Shown piece after piece: positions 35,641 to 43,137 of a DNA stretch of 64,000 nt. Source of the stretch: an uncultured Draconibacterium sp. GTDB taxonomy: Bacteria; Bacteroidota; Bacteroidia; Bacteroidales; Prolixibacteraceae. The stretch lies in assembly GCF_963676735.1 (NCBI RefSeq), contig NZ_OY781464.1, forward strand, positions 1,025,001-1,089,000, read 5' to 3'. The notes beneath the pieces are model-generated. The model had not been told where the DNA came from and did not search any database. It saw nothing but the letters and a program-made list of their open reading frames with translations. The translations under genes were made by a program, and so were the position numbers. Position 1 is the first letter of the stretch; each line of letters begins with the position of its first letter.

Positions 35641-35910
35641 TTATTTTACTTCAAAGGCCTTGTAATTTTCAATAAAATCTACTTCGGTTTTGTTAACGCT
35701 TTTTACTTCCGAAAGGGGAGGCCCTACCCAAAGATAGTCAAGCAGTGTGTTTATGGCAGCCTCGTTGCCTTGCGCCAGTACTAAAACTCCACCATCTAAG
35801 GTGTTTCTCACCCAGCCTTTTATATTTAGTAATTTGGCTTGTTGTAAAGTATAAAACCTAAAGCCAACGCCTTGCACCCTTCCTGAAACTTTTATTTCGT
35901 ATTGAACCAT
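35641..35910 (-). CDS. acyP: Acylphosphatase
   Basis: From ATG 35910 (MVQYEIKVSGRVQGVGFRFY) the protein has 89 residues, the family length. An upstream in-frame start would add 21 hydrophobic residues that are not part of acylphosphatase. The signature GRVQGVGFR with the catalytic arginine and the second signature GWVRNTLDGGVLVLAQG with the catalytic asparagine are intact. It hydrolyses acyl phosphates in the cytoplasm. The decarboxylase gene lies 39 nt downstream. Confidence 0.93.
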   Translation of the reverse strand: MVQYEIKVSGRVQGVGFRFYTLQQAKLLNIKGWVRNTLDGGVLVLAQGNEAAINTLLDYLWVGPPLSEVKSVNKTEVDFIENYKAFEVK

Positions 35911-36002
35911 CTTTCTAACTTTGTGAACGAAGGTAAAAATAATAAGAAATATGATTTTCTTTTGGGGAAGCAAATAGTTCGTAAAATCTTGTTCTGTTAT
36001 TT

Positions 36003-36362
36003 TTATTTCTGCTTAAATGCTTCCACATTTTCGGCTTGAATTAACGCCCATATGGAATAAACACCAATACTTGTCCCGATAGGAAAACTAAATAAGTTTA
36101 ATACTGAAAGGACCAGGGTTAAAATACGTGCCCATTCTTTTCTTTTGAGCAGTCCGATTCCTGCCAAAAGGCCTGGCAGGCATACGATGGCAGCAAATAC
36201 CATCACAACATTGGCAATAATTGAAAGTACAAACTCTGCGTCGTGCTCGTTAACAAAATCGCCAATTACGTGAAACAGAACAAAGAAAACTGAGGCGAGG
36301 ATTAAGCCTAAAATGCTGTACGCAATTTGCAAGGTGGCAACTACATTAATGTGTTTTTGCAT
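36003..36362 (-). CDS. Small four-helix membrane protein, unknown function
   Basis: The protein (119 aa from ATG 36362) has four hydrophobic segments separated by short polar loops (IAYSILGLILASVFFVLFH, a second from about 50, LPGLLAGIGLL and a last ending in YSIWALIQ). No enzyme motif is seen. An upstream in-frame start at 36413 would add a very basic leader and is not preferred. The family looks like the small DUF4064-like membrane proteins; the assignment is uncertain. Confidence 0.65.
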   Translation of the reverse strand: MQKHINVVATLQIAYSILGLILASVFFVLFHVIGDFVNEHDAEFVLSIIANVVMVFAAIVCLPGLLAGIGLLKRKEWARILTLVLSVLNLFSFPIGTSIGVYSIWALIQAENVEAFKQK

Positions 36363-36489
36363 AACTTTTTTGTTTTTTGTTTTTCTGAATTTACGAAAAC
36401 GAAGGATGAGCACTGTAAACTTTTAGACCAACCACAACATTTTGTCGCTAAATTGGTTATTTATATGGGATTAATTAATTGGAAAACTG

Positions 36490-36497
36490 TATTTTTG
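36490..36497 (+). promoter_or_regulatory. -7 box for the small membrane protein at 36530
   Basis: TATTTTTG is an exact match to TAnnTTTG, 32 nt before the ATG. It falls within the longer frame that begins at 36479, which rules out that start. Confidence 0.55.
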
Positions 36498-36529
36498 CAG
36501 CTCAAAATTTTTTGAAAGAGAGAAGAAAA

Positions 36530-36778
36530 ATGGAAATTTTAAAATTGGTTTTATTGGCAATTGCCCTGCTCGGCATAGGATTGTTTGGGATGGCAGTCAG
36601 GATTGTTTTTCTTAAAGGAGGAAAGTTCCCGAATACCCACGTAGGCGCGAATAAACATTTAAAGAAAAACGGCGTTTACTGTGCCACCACACAAGATAAA
36701 TTGGCACAACGCAAAGCACGCAAAGAATTAGCATTTAAAAAACTAAGTTTTGCAACAGATACAGAAGCCGGTAAATAA
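36530..36778 (+). CDS. Small membrane-anchored hypothetical protein
   Basis: The 82 residues start with a membrane helix (about 3-25) followed by a basic cytoplasmic part with KNGVYCATTQDKLAQRKARK. Short proteins of this form are common in Bacteroidota, but no function is known to me. The start at 36530 is preferred because a -7 box lies upstream of it. The terminator hairpin overlaps the stop codon. Confidence 0.7.
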   Translation: MEILKLVLLAIALLGIGLFGMAVRIVFLKGGKFPNTHVGANKHLKKNGVYCATTQDKLAQRKARKELAFKKLSFATDTEAGK

Positions 36779-36790
36779 CCGGCTTTTTTT
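36765..36790 (+). terminator. Terminator whose stem overlaps the stop codon
   Basis: AAGCCGGT/ACCGGCTT with a 5-nt loop is followed by eight T. The TAA stop of the small membrane protein lies in the loop and descending arm, so coding and termination share bases. Confidence 0.8.
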
Positions 36791-36797
36791 TATGCTT

Positions 36798-37793
36798 TTA
36801 ATTTACCAATAAGCTGCTGAATCCTTCCGACATGTATACCTGGTTTTCACCCGATTCGTCGGCATAAATAAAATAAATTTCGAGGCCGGGAACCTGCCGT
36901 GCAATTTCAATACTCAAATCTTTTCCCAACACCATAAATGCGGTAGCAAAGGCATCTGCCGACATACAATCGTTGGCAACTACCGATGCACTTAACAAGC
37001 TGTGCTGTACCGGATAACCCGATTTTGGGTCGATTGTGTGGGCATATTTTTTGCCATTTTCTTCGTAAAAATTCAGGTAATTGCCTGAAGTAGCCATGGC
37101 CTTGTTTTCCAGTCGAAGGGCAGCATTTAACTCGTTTTTAAACGGGTCTTCAATGGGCTTGCGTATGCCAATGGTCCAGGTTTTGCCTTTGTTGTTTACC
37201 CCGCTGGCAACTACTTCGCCTCCAATATCAACCATATAATTTACACAGCCCTTCTTATTTAATAAATCGCCAATTAAATCGCAGGTGTACCCTTTGGCTA
37301 TGGCACTCATGTTTAGCATTATTTCCGGAACATCTTTTACAATTTTATTACCGCTGATTTTTACTTTGTTATACCCACAGAACTGTTTAAGCGAATCAAC
37401 TTTGGCAGCAGTCATTTTTTGCTTATTTTCCGGGCCAAAGCCCCAGGCACTTATCAGTGGTGCAGCCGTAATATCAAAAGCACCGTTGGTAAGCTCCGAA
37501 ATCTCCATTGCCCGTTGAAAGCAGGCAATAAACTCTGGCTCGGGAATAATATCAGTGTTGTTGTTTATTTTTGTGATGGTAGCTTCTTTATCGTAATGCG
37601 AAAAAATTTGCGATAAACGTTTCAATTCCCGGTCAATTTCTGGCCCCAGGTCGCTACCATTAGCGCTTTCATATTTCACACTGTAATAAGTGCCGTAAAT
37701 CATGCCATTGTTGGCTACATATTTCTGCTTGCCCGAGTTACAACTGAAAAAAGCAGTCAGAAGAATAGTGAAAAACAGGATTTGTTTTCTCAT
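36798..37793 (-). CDS. apbE: FAD:protein FMN transferase ApbE (lipoprotein)
   Basis: The 331-residue lipoprotein (cysteine in FFSCNSG) has the ApbE fold. Characteristic parts are YGTYYSVKYES, FDITAAPLISAWGFGP, the central NMSAIAKGYTCDLIGDLL, DIGGEVVASG and the C-terminal THTIDPKSGYPVQHSLLSASVVA-like region (HTIDPKSGYP). ApbE attaches FMN to threonine or serine of exported redox proteins such as NqrB/C, RnfG and others. No target gene is visible in the window. The gene is monocistronic by spacing. Confidence 0.94.
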   Translation of the reverse strand: MRKQILFFTILLTAFFSCNSGKQKYVANNGMIYGTYYSVKYESANGSDLGPEIDRELKRLSQIFSHYDKEATITKINNNTDIIPEPEFIACFQRAMEISELTNGAFDITAAPLISAWGFGPENKQKMTAAKVDSLKQFCGYNKVKISGNKIVKDVPEIMLNMSAIAKGYTCDLIGDLLNKKGCVNYMVDIGGEVVASGVNNKGKTWTIGIRKPIEDPFKNELNAALRLENKAMATSGNYLNFYEENGKKYAHTIDPKSGYPVQHSLLSASVVANDCMSADAFATAFMVLGKDLSIEIARQVPGLEIYFIYADESGENQVYMSEGFSSLLVN

Positions 37794-37906
37794 TTTGTTA
37801 ATGACTTAATTTGCTGCGAAATTAGAAAATTTATGGACTGTTTTTACAATGCTGAAGGTATACCTTTCGGCAGAATAATTTATAATGGGTTTCAAAAGAA
37901 ACCATT

Positions 37907-38350
37907 TTAGTCATTTCTTACAGCGTTTATCAGGTAGTTTAATTGATCCCGCAAACTTATCAGGTCACCAATGCCAAACTTATCAGTGTTGATTTGTGCC
38001 AGCAGTTTTTCCGGAACTGTTGCAGCATCCAGGCGCATGTTCTTTCCTTTTTGAGTTAAAGAAATTGAAACCTTTCGTTCGTCTTCAGCAGAGCGCGAAC
38101 GCACAATCAAACCTTGTTTTTCCATCCTTTTTAAAAGAGGGGTAATGGTGTTGGTATTTAAAATAAGTTTTTGCGCAATTTGGTTAACCAGCATCGAGTC
38201 GTGCTCCCACAGTACCATTAAAACCAGGTATTGCGGATAAGTTATTCCCAAATCATCCAGTAGAGGCTGGTATTGGCGTGTAATTAACCTCGATGCCGCA
38301 TAAATAGGAAAGCATACCTGGTTGCTTAATTTTAGTTGTTCGTATTCCAT
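37907..38350 (-). CDS. MarR-family regulator, OhrR-like
   Basis: The 147-residue protein has a winged helix (VNQIAQKLILNTNTITPLLKRMEKQGLI) and dimer helices. Near the N-terminus, CFPIYAASR places C13 where OhrR proteins carry their peroxide-sensing cysteine. OhrR represses organic-peroxide defence genes until this cysteine is oxidised. It lies 2 nt after a glutathione peroxidase gene on the same strand, so the pair is a peroxide-response operon. A candidate operator is at 38865-38874. The sensing role is inferred from the cysteine position. Confidence 0.87.
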   Translation of the reverse strand: MEYEQLKLSNQVCFPIYAASRLITRQYQPLLDDLGITYPQYLVLMVLWEHDSMLVNQIAQKLILNTNTITPLLKRMEKQGLIVRSRSAEDERKVSISLTQKGKNMRLDAATVPEKLLAQINTDKFGIGDLISLRDQLNYLINAVRND

Positions 38351-38352
38351 TG

Positions 38353-38835
38353 TTATTGTATATTTTTTGCCAGGTATTTTTCTATTTTTTCAGGCTTGGT
38401 AGTCGGAGAGAAACGTTTTACCGGGTTTCCATCGTTGTCAATTAAAAACTTGGTAAAATTCCATTTAATCCTGCTGCCAAAAGTACCTTTTAATTCCGTT
38501 TTTAAATACTTGTAAATTGGATGCGCATTTTCTCCGTTTACATCAATTTTCGAAAACATCGGAAAGCTTACGCCATAATTTAACACACATCCTTTGGAAA
38601 TAGATTTTTCATCGCCGGGTTCCTGGTTAGCAAACTGGTTGCACGGAAAGCCAAGAATAACCAAACCCTTCTCTTTATATTTCTGATACAGTTCTTCGAG
38701 GCCTTCAAACTGCGGCGTTAACCCACACTTGCTGGCCGTGTTTACCACTAAAATCGTTTTTCCTTTGTAGGCATCCATTGTAATTTCTTTGCCTTGTAAA
38801 CTGTTTGCTTTAAATTGATAAAAACTGTTTTCCAT
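38353..38835 (-). CDS. Thioredoxin-type glutathione peroxidase
   Basis: The 160 residues contain the peroxidatic cysteine C37 in NTASKCGLTPQF, the FPCNQFANQEPG segment with the catalytic glutamine, the KWNFTKFLID segment with the catalytic tryptophan, and C83 in the position of the resolving cysteine of thioredoxin-dependent enzymes. It reduces organic and hydrogen peroxides. It is the first gene of an operon with the OhrR-like regulator. Its promoter is well defined (see 38865-38907). Confidence 0.94.
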   Translation of the reverse strand: MENSFYQFKANSLQGKEITMDAYKGKTILVVNTASKCGLTPQFEGLEELYQKYKEKGLVILGFPCNQFANQEPGDEKSISKGCVLNYGVSFPMFSKIDVNGENAHPIYKYLKTELKGTFGSRIKWNFTKFLIDNDGNPVKRFSPTTKPEKIEKYLAKNIQ

Positions 38836-38864
38836 TGTTAAATTATTAATCGTGAATGAATAAG

Positions 38865-38907
38865 TCGCATGCGATACAAATATAGATAAAAATTATAGTA
38901 GCGCAAA
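38865..38907 (-). promoter_or_regulatory. Promoter and operator of the GPx-OhrR operon
   Basis: On the minus strand a -33 TTTG (38907-38904), a 19-nt spacer and a perfect -7 TATATTTG (38884-38877) are followed at once by the palindrome TCGCATGCGA (38874-38865), which would cover the transcription start. This is the expected site for an autorepressing OhrR/MarR protein. Confidence 0.72.
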
Positions 38908-38941
38908 CGATTTAAAAAAATGAAAAAAATGGCAGAAATTG

Positions 38942-38980
38942 TTTGCACATAATAAGGTTGTTCGTATTTTTGCGAACAAC
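38942..38980 (+). promoter_or_regulatory. Promoter and operator of the first arsR
   Basis: A -33 TTTG (38942-38945), a 19-nt spacer and a -7 TATTTTTG (38965-38972) make a full promoter. The -7 box is exactly the 8-nt spacer of a perfect palindrome GTTGTTCG/CGAACAAC (38957-38980), so a bound ArsR dimer would block RNA polymerase. Confidence 0.8.
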
Positions 38981-38993
38981 GAACAAGAAACAA

Positions 38994-39290
38994 ATGGAAG
39001 TACAAATTTTTTCAGACGAACAACAGAAGCTGGCACGTTACGCAAAAGCACTGGGGCATCCGGTTCGCGTGTATGTGTTGCAGTTATTAGGCAAACAAAG
39101 TTGTTGTTACAGTGGCGATTTAAGCAATGAATTACCCATTGCCAAATCTACACTCTCGCAACATTTAAAAGAATTAAAAGAGGCCGGTTTAATTCAGGGA
39201 GAAATTGAAGCTCCCCGGGTAAAATATTGTGTAAATAAGGAAAACTGGGAAGAAGCCCAGCGCTTGTTTAAAGGATTTTTGAATGTTTAA
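38994..39290 (+). CDS. arsR: ArsR-family metalloregulator (first)
   Basis: From ATG 38994 (MEVQIFSDEQ) the protein has 98 residues. The winged helix IAKSTLSQHLKELKEAGLIQGE is typical of ArsR. C37 and C38 (SCCYSGDL) occupy the place of the classical alpha-3 metal site, and another cysteine follows in VKYCVNK. It probably senses arsenite or a related soft metal and represses its own operon. A frame start at 38943 is excluded because the promoter lies inside it. The following genes at 39348-40876 are on the same strand, with a second operator copy between. Confidence 0.88.
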   Translation: MEVQIFSDEQQKLARYAKALGHPVRVYVLQLLGKQSCCYSGDLSNELPIAKSTLSQHLKELKEAGLIQGEIEAPRVKYCVNKENWEEAQRLFKGFLNV

Positions 39291-39304
39291 AAAATTTTGA
39301 ATTA

Positions 39305-39328
39305 GTTGTTCGTTAATTGGCGAACGGC
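39305..39328 (+). promoter_or_regulatory. Second copy of the ArsR operator motif
   Basis: GTTGTTCG-N8-CGAACGGC matches the first operator with two changes in one arm. A -7-like AAATTTTG (39292-39299) ends 5 nt upstream, as at the third copy. Confidence 0.6.
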
Positions 39329-39347
39329 GAATAAAAAGAAAAAAAAT

Positions 39348-39578
39348 ATGGAAATTAAAGTATTGGGAACAGGTTGCGCGAAATGCAAACAGTTGGAAAA
39401 AATGACGCGCGAAGTTGCAGCCGAACTAAATTTGGATGCGAACATTGAAAAGGTAGAAGATATTTATAAAATTATGCAAGCCGGGGTAATGACAACACCT
39501 GCACTGGTAGTTGATGGAGAAGTGGTTTTAAAAGGGAAGTTACCTTCGGTAAAAGAATTGAAATCAATTTTGAGTTAG
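39348..39578 (+). CDS. TM0996/MTH895-type mini-thioredoxin
   Basis: The 76-residue protein from ATG 39348 has a thioredoxin-like fold with the redox site C10-A-K-C13 and the cis-proline segment VMTTPALVVDGEVV. This redox-active disulfide protein 2 family is often found beside DUF318 permeases and arsenic genes. Here it follows arsR1 and precedes ArsF and ArsG. A redox partner of these is likely but unproven. Confidence 0.87.
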   Translation: MEIKVLGTGCAKCKQLEKMTREVAAELNLDANIEKVEDIYKIMQAGVMTTPALVVDGEVVLKGKLPSVKELKSILS

Positions 39579-39640
39579 CCAATCTGAGTGGCTTATTAAT
39601 AACCTTTAACTTGTAAAAAAATAAAAAAACAAAAACAATC

Positions 39641-40081
39641 ATGAAAAAACTACTAATACTTTTAGCGCTTGTAGTCGTGGCCGGAGTTTATACCGCTTCA
39701 GCACAATGTTGTAATTCAAAAAATGCTTTGGCTGATGCCTCAATAACAGAAGCATGTTGTGATGCCAAACAAACCGACACGAATGTAAAAGCATACTATT
39801 TTCATGCAACTCGCCGTTGTGCAACCTGCGAAGCGGTAGAGAAAGTTACCAAACAAACTATTGCTGAAAACTATAAGGGAACGGTTGAGTTTGTGTCGAT
39901 TAACCGCGAAGAAGAAGAGAACAAAGCATTGGTAGACAAGTATAAAGTTAGCGGACAAACATTGTTGTTGGTAAAAGGCGACAAAGCTGTAAACCTAACC
40001 AGCCCTGCGTTTATGTATGCCCGTAATAAGCCAGAAAAGCTGGAAGCTAAATTAAAATCGACAATCGACTCGCTGTTGTAG
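39641..40081 (+). CDS. arsF: ArsF-family thioredoxin-like exported protein
   Basis: A signal peptide ends near ASAQ. The mature N-terminus is rich in cysteines (CCNS, ACCDAK), and a thioredoxin-like domain follows with RRCATCEAV as CxxC. The family is annotated in Bacteroidota next to ArsG as ArsF. The paired cysteines could bind arsenic or other thiophilic metals. Size 146 aa. The exact reaction is not known to me; the name rests on family likeness and on the ArsG neighbour. Confidence 0.78.
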   Translation: MKKLLILLALVVVAGVYTASAQCCNSKNALADASITEACCDAKQTDTNVKAYYFHATRRCATCEAVEKVTKQTIAENYKGTVEFVSINREEEENKALVDKYKVSGQTLLLVKGDKAVNLTSPAFMYARNKPEKLEAKLKSTIDSLL

Positions 40082-40162
40082 TTTCTGGTTCGGACACAGT
40101 TCAACTCTGCTTACAGCAACTGTTAATTCAGGTGTCAGTTAAAGCATAGTGAAAAGCTGAAA

Positions 40163-40876
40163 ATGCAGTACAAAATTATGGAAGTATTATTAAACTTGTT
40201 TGAGAACTCGCAGGTGCCCATTTTGTCGGCATTTTTGCTCGGACTGATGACAGCCATTAGTCCGTGTCCGTTGGCGACCAATATTACTGCCATCGGCTTT
40301 ATCAGTAAAGACATTGAAAGCAAGCGTAAGGTTTTTACCAGTGGTTTGGTTTACACATTGGGGCGCGGAATTTCATACACAGCAATTGGGTTTTTATTCT
40401 TTTTGGGAGCCAGCCAGTTTAATCTCGAAGGATTTTTTCAAACCTGGGGCGAAAAAATACTGGGGCCATTATTAATTGTAATTGGGTTATTTATGCTGGG
40501 TGTGCTTAAATTAACGATTCCAGGAATTGGTTCATTAACCGAGAAAATGGAGAACAAGCAGAATAAAGGATTTTGGGGCGTGCTGTTGTTGGGTATTGTA
40601 TTTGCCCTGGCCTTTTGTCCGTACAGTGGAGTGTTGTATTTTGGTATGCTAATACCCATGACCATAAGTAGTGCCAGCGGTTTGTATTTACCCATGGTTT
40701 TTGCGCTGGCCACCGGAATACCGGTAATTATTTTTGCCTGGCTGATTGCATTTAGTGTTGGCTCAATAGGTGGCTTTTACAATAAAATGAAAAACTTCGA
40801 AATATGGTTCCGGCGCGTGGTGGCAGTGCTTTTTATTGGCGTAGGGATTTATTATTGTGTGGTTATGTTCTTATGA
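40163..40876 (+). CDS. arsG: ArsG-family transporter (CcdA/DsbD-like membrane protein)
   Basis: The 237 residues form about six helices in two similar halves. SPCPLATN in helix 1 and FCPYSGVLYFG in helix 4 hold the conserved cysteines next to prolines, as in CcdA/DsbD proteins that move electrons through the membrane. NCBI names for the family speak of an aromatic arsenical efflux permease, yet the cysteine layout also suits thiol-electron transfer to ArsF in the periplasm. A start at the second ATG (40178) is possible. It lies 81 nt after arsF. Confidence 0.8.
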   Translation: MQYKIMEVLLNLFENSQVPILSAFLLGLMTAISPCPLATNITAIGFISKDIESKRKVFTSGLVYTLGRGISYTAIGFLFFLGASQFNLEGFFQTWGEKILGPLLIVIGLFMLGVLKLTIPGIGSLTEKMENKQNKGFWGVLLLGIVFALAFCPYSGVLYFGMLIPMTISSASGLYLPMVFALATGIPVIIFAWLIAFSVGSIGGFYNKMKNFEIWFRRVVAVLFIGVGIYYCVVMFL

Positions 40877-40927
40877 AAGATGATTAGAATTTGAATTGTT
40901 CAAATACCTTCTGGCCTCCCTTTTTTT

Positions 40928-40976
40928 GCGGATTGTCCACTTTCGGGGACAGGAGTCCTGAGGAAGCGACAGGGGT
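40928..40976. repeat. Hairpin-rich element between arsG and arsP
   Basis: TGTCC/GGACA and the near-palindrome CAGGAGTCCTG (40950-40960) form two adjacent hairpins in a GC-rich block that stands out from the AT-rich surroundings. It may be a small repeated element or an attenuator; no second copy is seen in the window. Confidence 0.35.
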
Positions 40977-41020
40977 GAACAAAATGGCTGAATAATTTTG
41001 AAAGAGGAAAACACCTCAAA

Positions 41021-41057
41021 AATTTTTGACAACAATGTTCGTAATTCTACGAAAAAC
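41021..41057 (+). promoter_or_regulatory. Third copy of the ArsR operator, at the permease promoter
   Basis: AATGTTCG-N8-CGAAAAAC (41034-41057) keeps the TTCG-N8-CGAA core. A -7-like AATTTTTG (41021-41028) ends 5 nt upstream, and TTTG at 40997-41000, 20 nt before that, fits a -33 box. The operator would then lie on the start site. Confidence 0.62.
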
Positions 41058-41068
41058 GAAATGAAAAA

Positions 41069-42154
41069 ATGAATACGTATAAAATAGCAATTGAAAATAA
41101 GGAGGAGAAACATGAGAGGAGAAGACGGATTGGACTGATTGCATCAATTGCAGTAGTTTTACCGGCATTGTTAGGGTTATATTATTTTCTTCCGGGTTTT
41201 GTTGATTACCTGACCTATAACATATTTACCTTAAAACGGGAGTCGCACCTGGGAGAAGCCATAAACTTTTTTATTTACGACACCATCAAAATTCTGATTT
41301 TGCTTTTCCTTATCAGTACGCTTATGGGGGTGGTAAATGCCTATTTTCCGGTTGAACGTTTGCGCGTTTACCTGACTACCAAAAAAATGTATGGCCTTGA
41401 ATATTTCTTTGCCTCGTTTTTTGGCGCGGTAACACCATTTTGCTCGTGTTCATCTATTCCTTTGTTTATTGGCTTTGTACAAGGCGGAATTCCCTTGGGA
41501 GTTACTTTTTCGTATCTCATAACTTCGCCCTTGGTAAACGAAGTTGCCGTTGCCATGTTCCTTGGGATGTTTGGAGTAAAAGCTACCTTAATTTATGCGT
41601 CAAGCGGAATTCTTTTGGGGATGATTGGTGGCTACATCTTAGGAAAACTAAAACTCGATCGTTATCTGAGTGATTGGGTACGTGAAATTCAACAAAATTC
41701 ATCTGCCGAAAATGCCCGGTGGGAGGGCGAAAAAACACCGTTCATCGACCGATTACCGTCCATTATTAACGAAGGCTGGAATATTGTTAGAAAAGTGTTG
41801 TTATATGTTCTTATTGGAATCGCCATAGGAGCGGCTATGCATGGTTATGTACCTGAAGATTTCTTTACGGAATTCCTTTCAGCAGATAAATGGTATGCCG
41901 TACCGTTGGCTGTAATACTTGCCGTGCCAATGTATGCCAACGCCGCCGGAATTGTCCCGGTAATTCAGGTGTTTGTGGCTAAAGGCGTGCCCCTGGGAAC
42001 TGCCATTGCTTTTATGATGGCAGTGGTTGGACTTTCACTACCCGAAGCTACTTTACTGAAAAAAGTAATGAAATGGAAACTCATCGGGATTTTCTTCGCA
42101 ACAATTACCTTGTTTATCATCCTGCTGGGTTACCTGTTCAATTTTATCTTGTAA
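41069..42154 (+). CDS. arsP: ArsP-type (DUF318) organoarsenical/metal permease
   Basis: The 361 residues have eight or so membrane helices in two halves and the DUF318 hallmark TPFCSCSSIPLF near residue 125, with PLVNEVAVAM shortly after. ArsP proteins export trivalent organoarsenicals; relatives may carry other ligands. The cytoplasmic loop at about 195-230 is charged. It has its own ArsR-type operator and is followed 44 nt later by the cytochrome gene. Confidence 0.86.
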   Translation: MNTYKIAIENKEEKHERRRRIGLIASIAVVLPALLGLYYFLPGFVDYLTYNIFTLKRESHLGEAINFFIYDTIKILILLFLISTLMGVVNAYFPVERLRVYLTTKKMYGLEYFFASFFGAVTPFCSCSSIPLFIGFVQGGIPLGVTFSYLITSPLVNEVAVAMFLGMFGVKATLIYASSGILLGMIGGYILGKLKLDRYLSDWVREIQQNSSAENARWEGEKTPFIDRLPSIINEGWNIVRKVLLYVLIGIAIGAAMHGYVPEDFFTEFLSADKWYAVPLAVILAVPMYANAAGIVPVIQVFVAKGVPLGTAIAFMMAVVGLSLPEATLLKKVMKWKLIGIFFATITLFIILLGYLFNFIL

Positions 42155-42198
42155 ACTTCAAATAAATCAACCAACTCATAAAAACCGAATACTCAAAA

Positions 42199-43035
42199 AT
42201 GGAAAGAAGAAAAGTATTGAAGATTGCTGCGGGAGCCGTGGCTGCTGGTGGTTCAGGCCTTGTGGCAATGACCACTGCCTTTAAACCTGAAGTAAAAGCG
42301 GCTGAAAAGCCAAAAAATATTGAATTTAAAGCAAACGAATCTGATTGGAAATACGTTCCCTTAGAGCCTGCAACTACGGCGGAGATCGCTTATGCCGAGT
42401 ACCCAAACGGAAGTTGTATGTATGGCGTTTTTAAAAGTGTAGTTTCGCAATTGGCAGCTATTGTCGGCGAACCGTTTGCTTCGTTTCCCTCCCAAATGAT
42501 GAAATACGGACATGGTGGTGTAAATGGGTACGGAACCATTTGTGGAGCTTTAAATGGAGCAGCAGCAGCGGTTAGTTTGCTGGTGGGCGACAAAAAAAAC
42601 TGTGATGTCCTCATGGCTGAATTATTTGCAGCATACGAAACTACTCCGTTACCTGAATTTAAACCAAAGGATCCGGGGATGGATTTTGAACCGCCGAAGT
42701 CGGTTGCCAAATCGGTACTGTGCCACGCTTCAACTACCCGTTGGGGAAAAAAGGCCGGTTATACAATAAGCAGCAAAGAACGGAAAGAACGCTGCCGGAG
42801 GCTAACTGCCGATATTGCTTTTAAAGTAGTAACGATTTTAAATAATTATCATGCCAATACTTTTATGGCCAATGCACACGATAACGAAACTGCCCGCACT
42901 TGCATGACTTGCCATGGTAGTGAAGGAAAATTGGGAAACACTTCAGGGAAAATGACGTGTACTTCGTGTCACGAGGAATCGCTGGCCCACAAAGTATTTG
43001 CCGATTCTCACCATAAATTTATGAGTAAGCGATAA
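42199..43035 (+). CDS. Split-Soret-type cytochrome c with C_GCAxxG_C_C domain
   Basis: The 278-residue protein has an ERRKVLK twin-arginine-like signal followed by an alanine/glycine-rich stretch. The core carries NGSCMYG, GTICGALNG, KKNC and VLCHAST, the cysteine set of the C_GCAxxG_C_C family. Near the end two haem sites CMTCH and CTSCH occur. This combination is that of the split-Soret cytochromes c of sulfate reducers. Its place 44 nt after an ArsP permease inside an ars cluster is unusual and suggests a periplasmic redox role on arsenic or sulfur species. Function is inferred. Confidence 0.84.
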   Translation: MERRKVLKIAAGAVAAGGSGLVAMTTAFKPEVKAAEKPKNIEFKANESDWKYVPLEPATTAEIAYAEYPNGSCMYGVFKSVVSQLAAIVGEPFASFPSQMMKYGHGGVNGYGTICGALNGAAAAVSLLVGDKKNCDVLMAELFAAYETTPLPEFKPKDPGMDFEPPKSVAKSVLCHASTTRWGKKAGYTISSKERKERCRRLTADIAFKVVTILNNYHANTFMANAHDNETARTCMTCHGSEGKLGNTSGKMTCTSCHEESLAHKVFADSHHKFMSKR

Positions 43036-43137
43036 CCAAAGTTTTAGGATATTAATGTGTATTTTTAAAGTAAAATAGCGAGGAGCATGGCTTTGGTTTT
43101 CTCACTGCCTTGTTTTTTGCGAGACTAATCTTCAACA

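Noticed and set aside
36479..36529. 17-residue extension of the small membrane protein
   Set aside because: The -7 box TATTTTTG lies inside it; the start at 36530 fits the membrane helix.
38943..38993. Longer start for the first ArsR
   Set aside because: The promoter and operator lie inside the extension.
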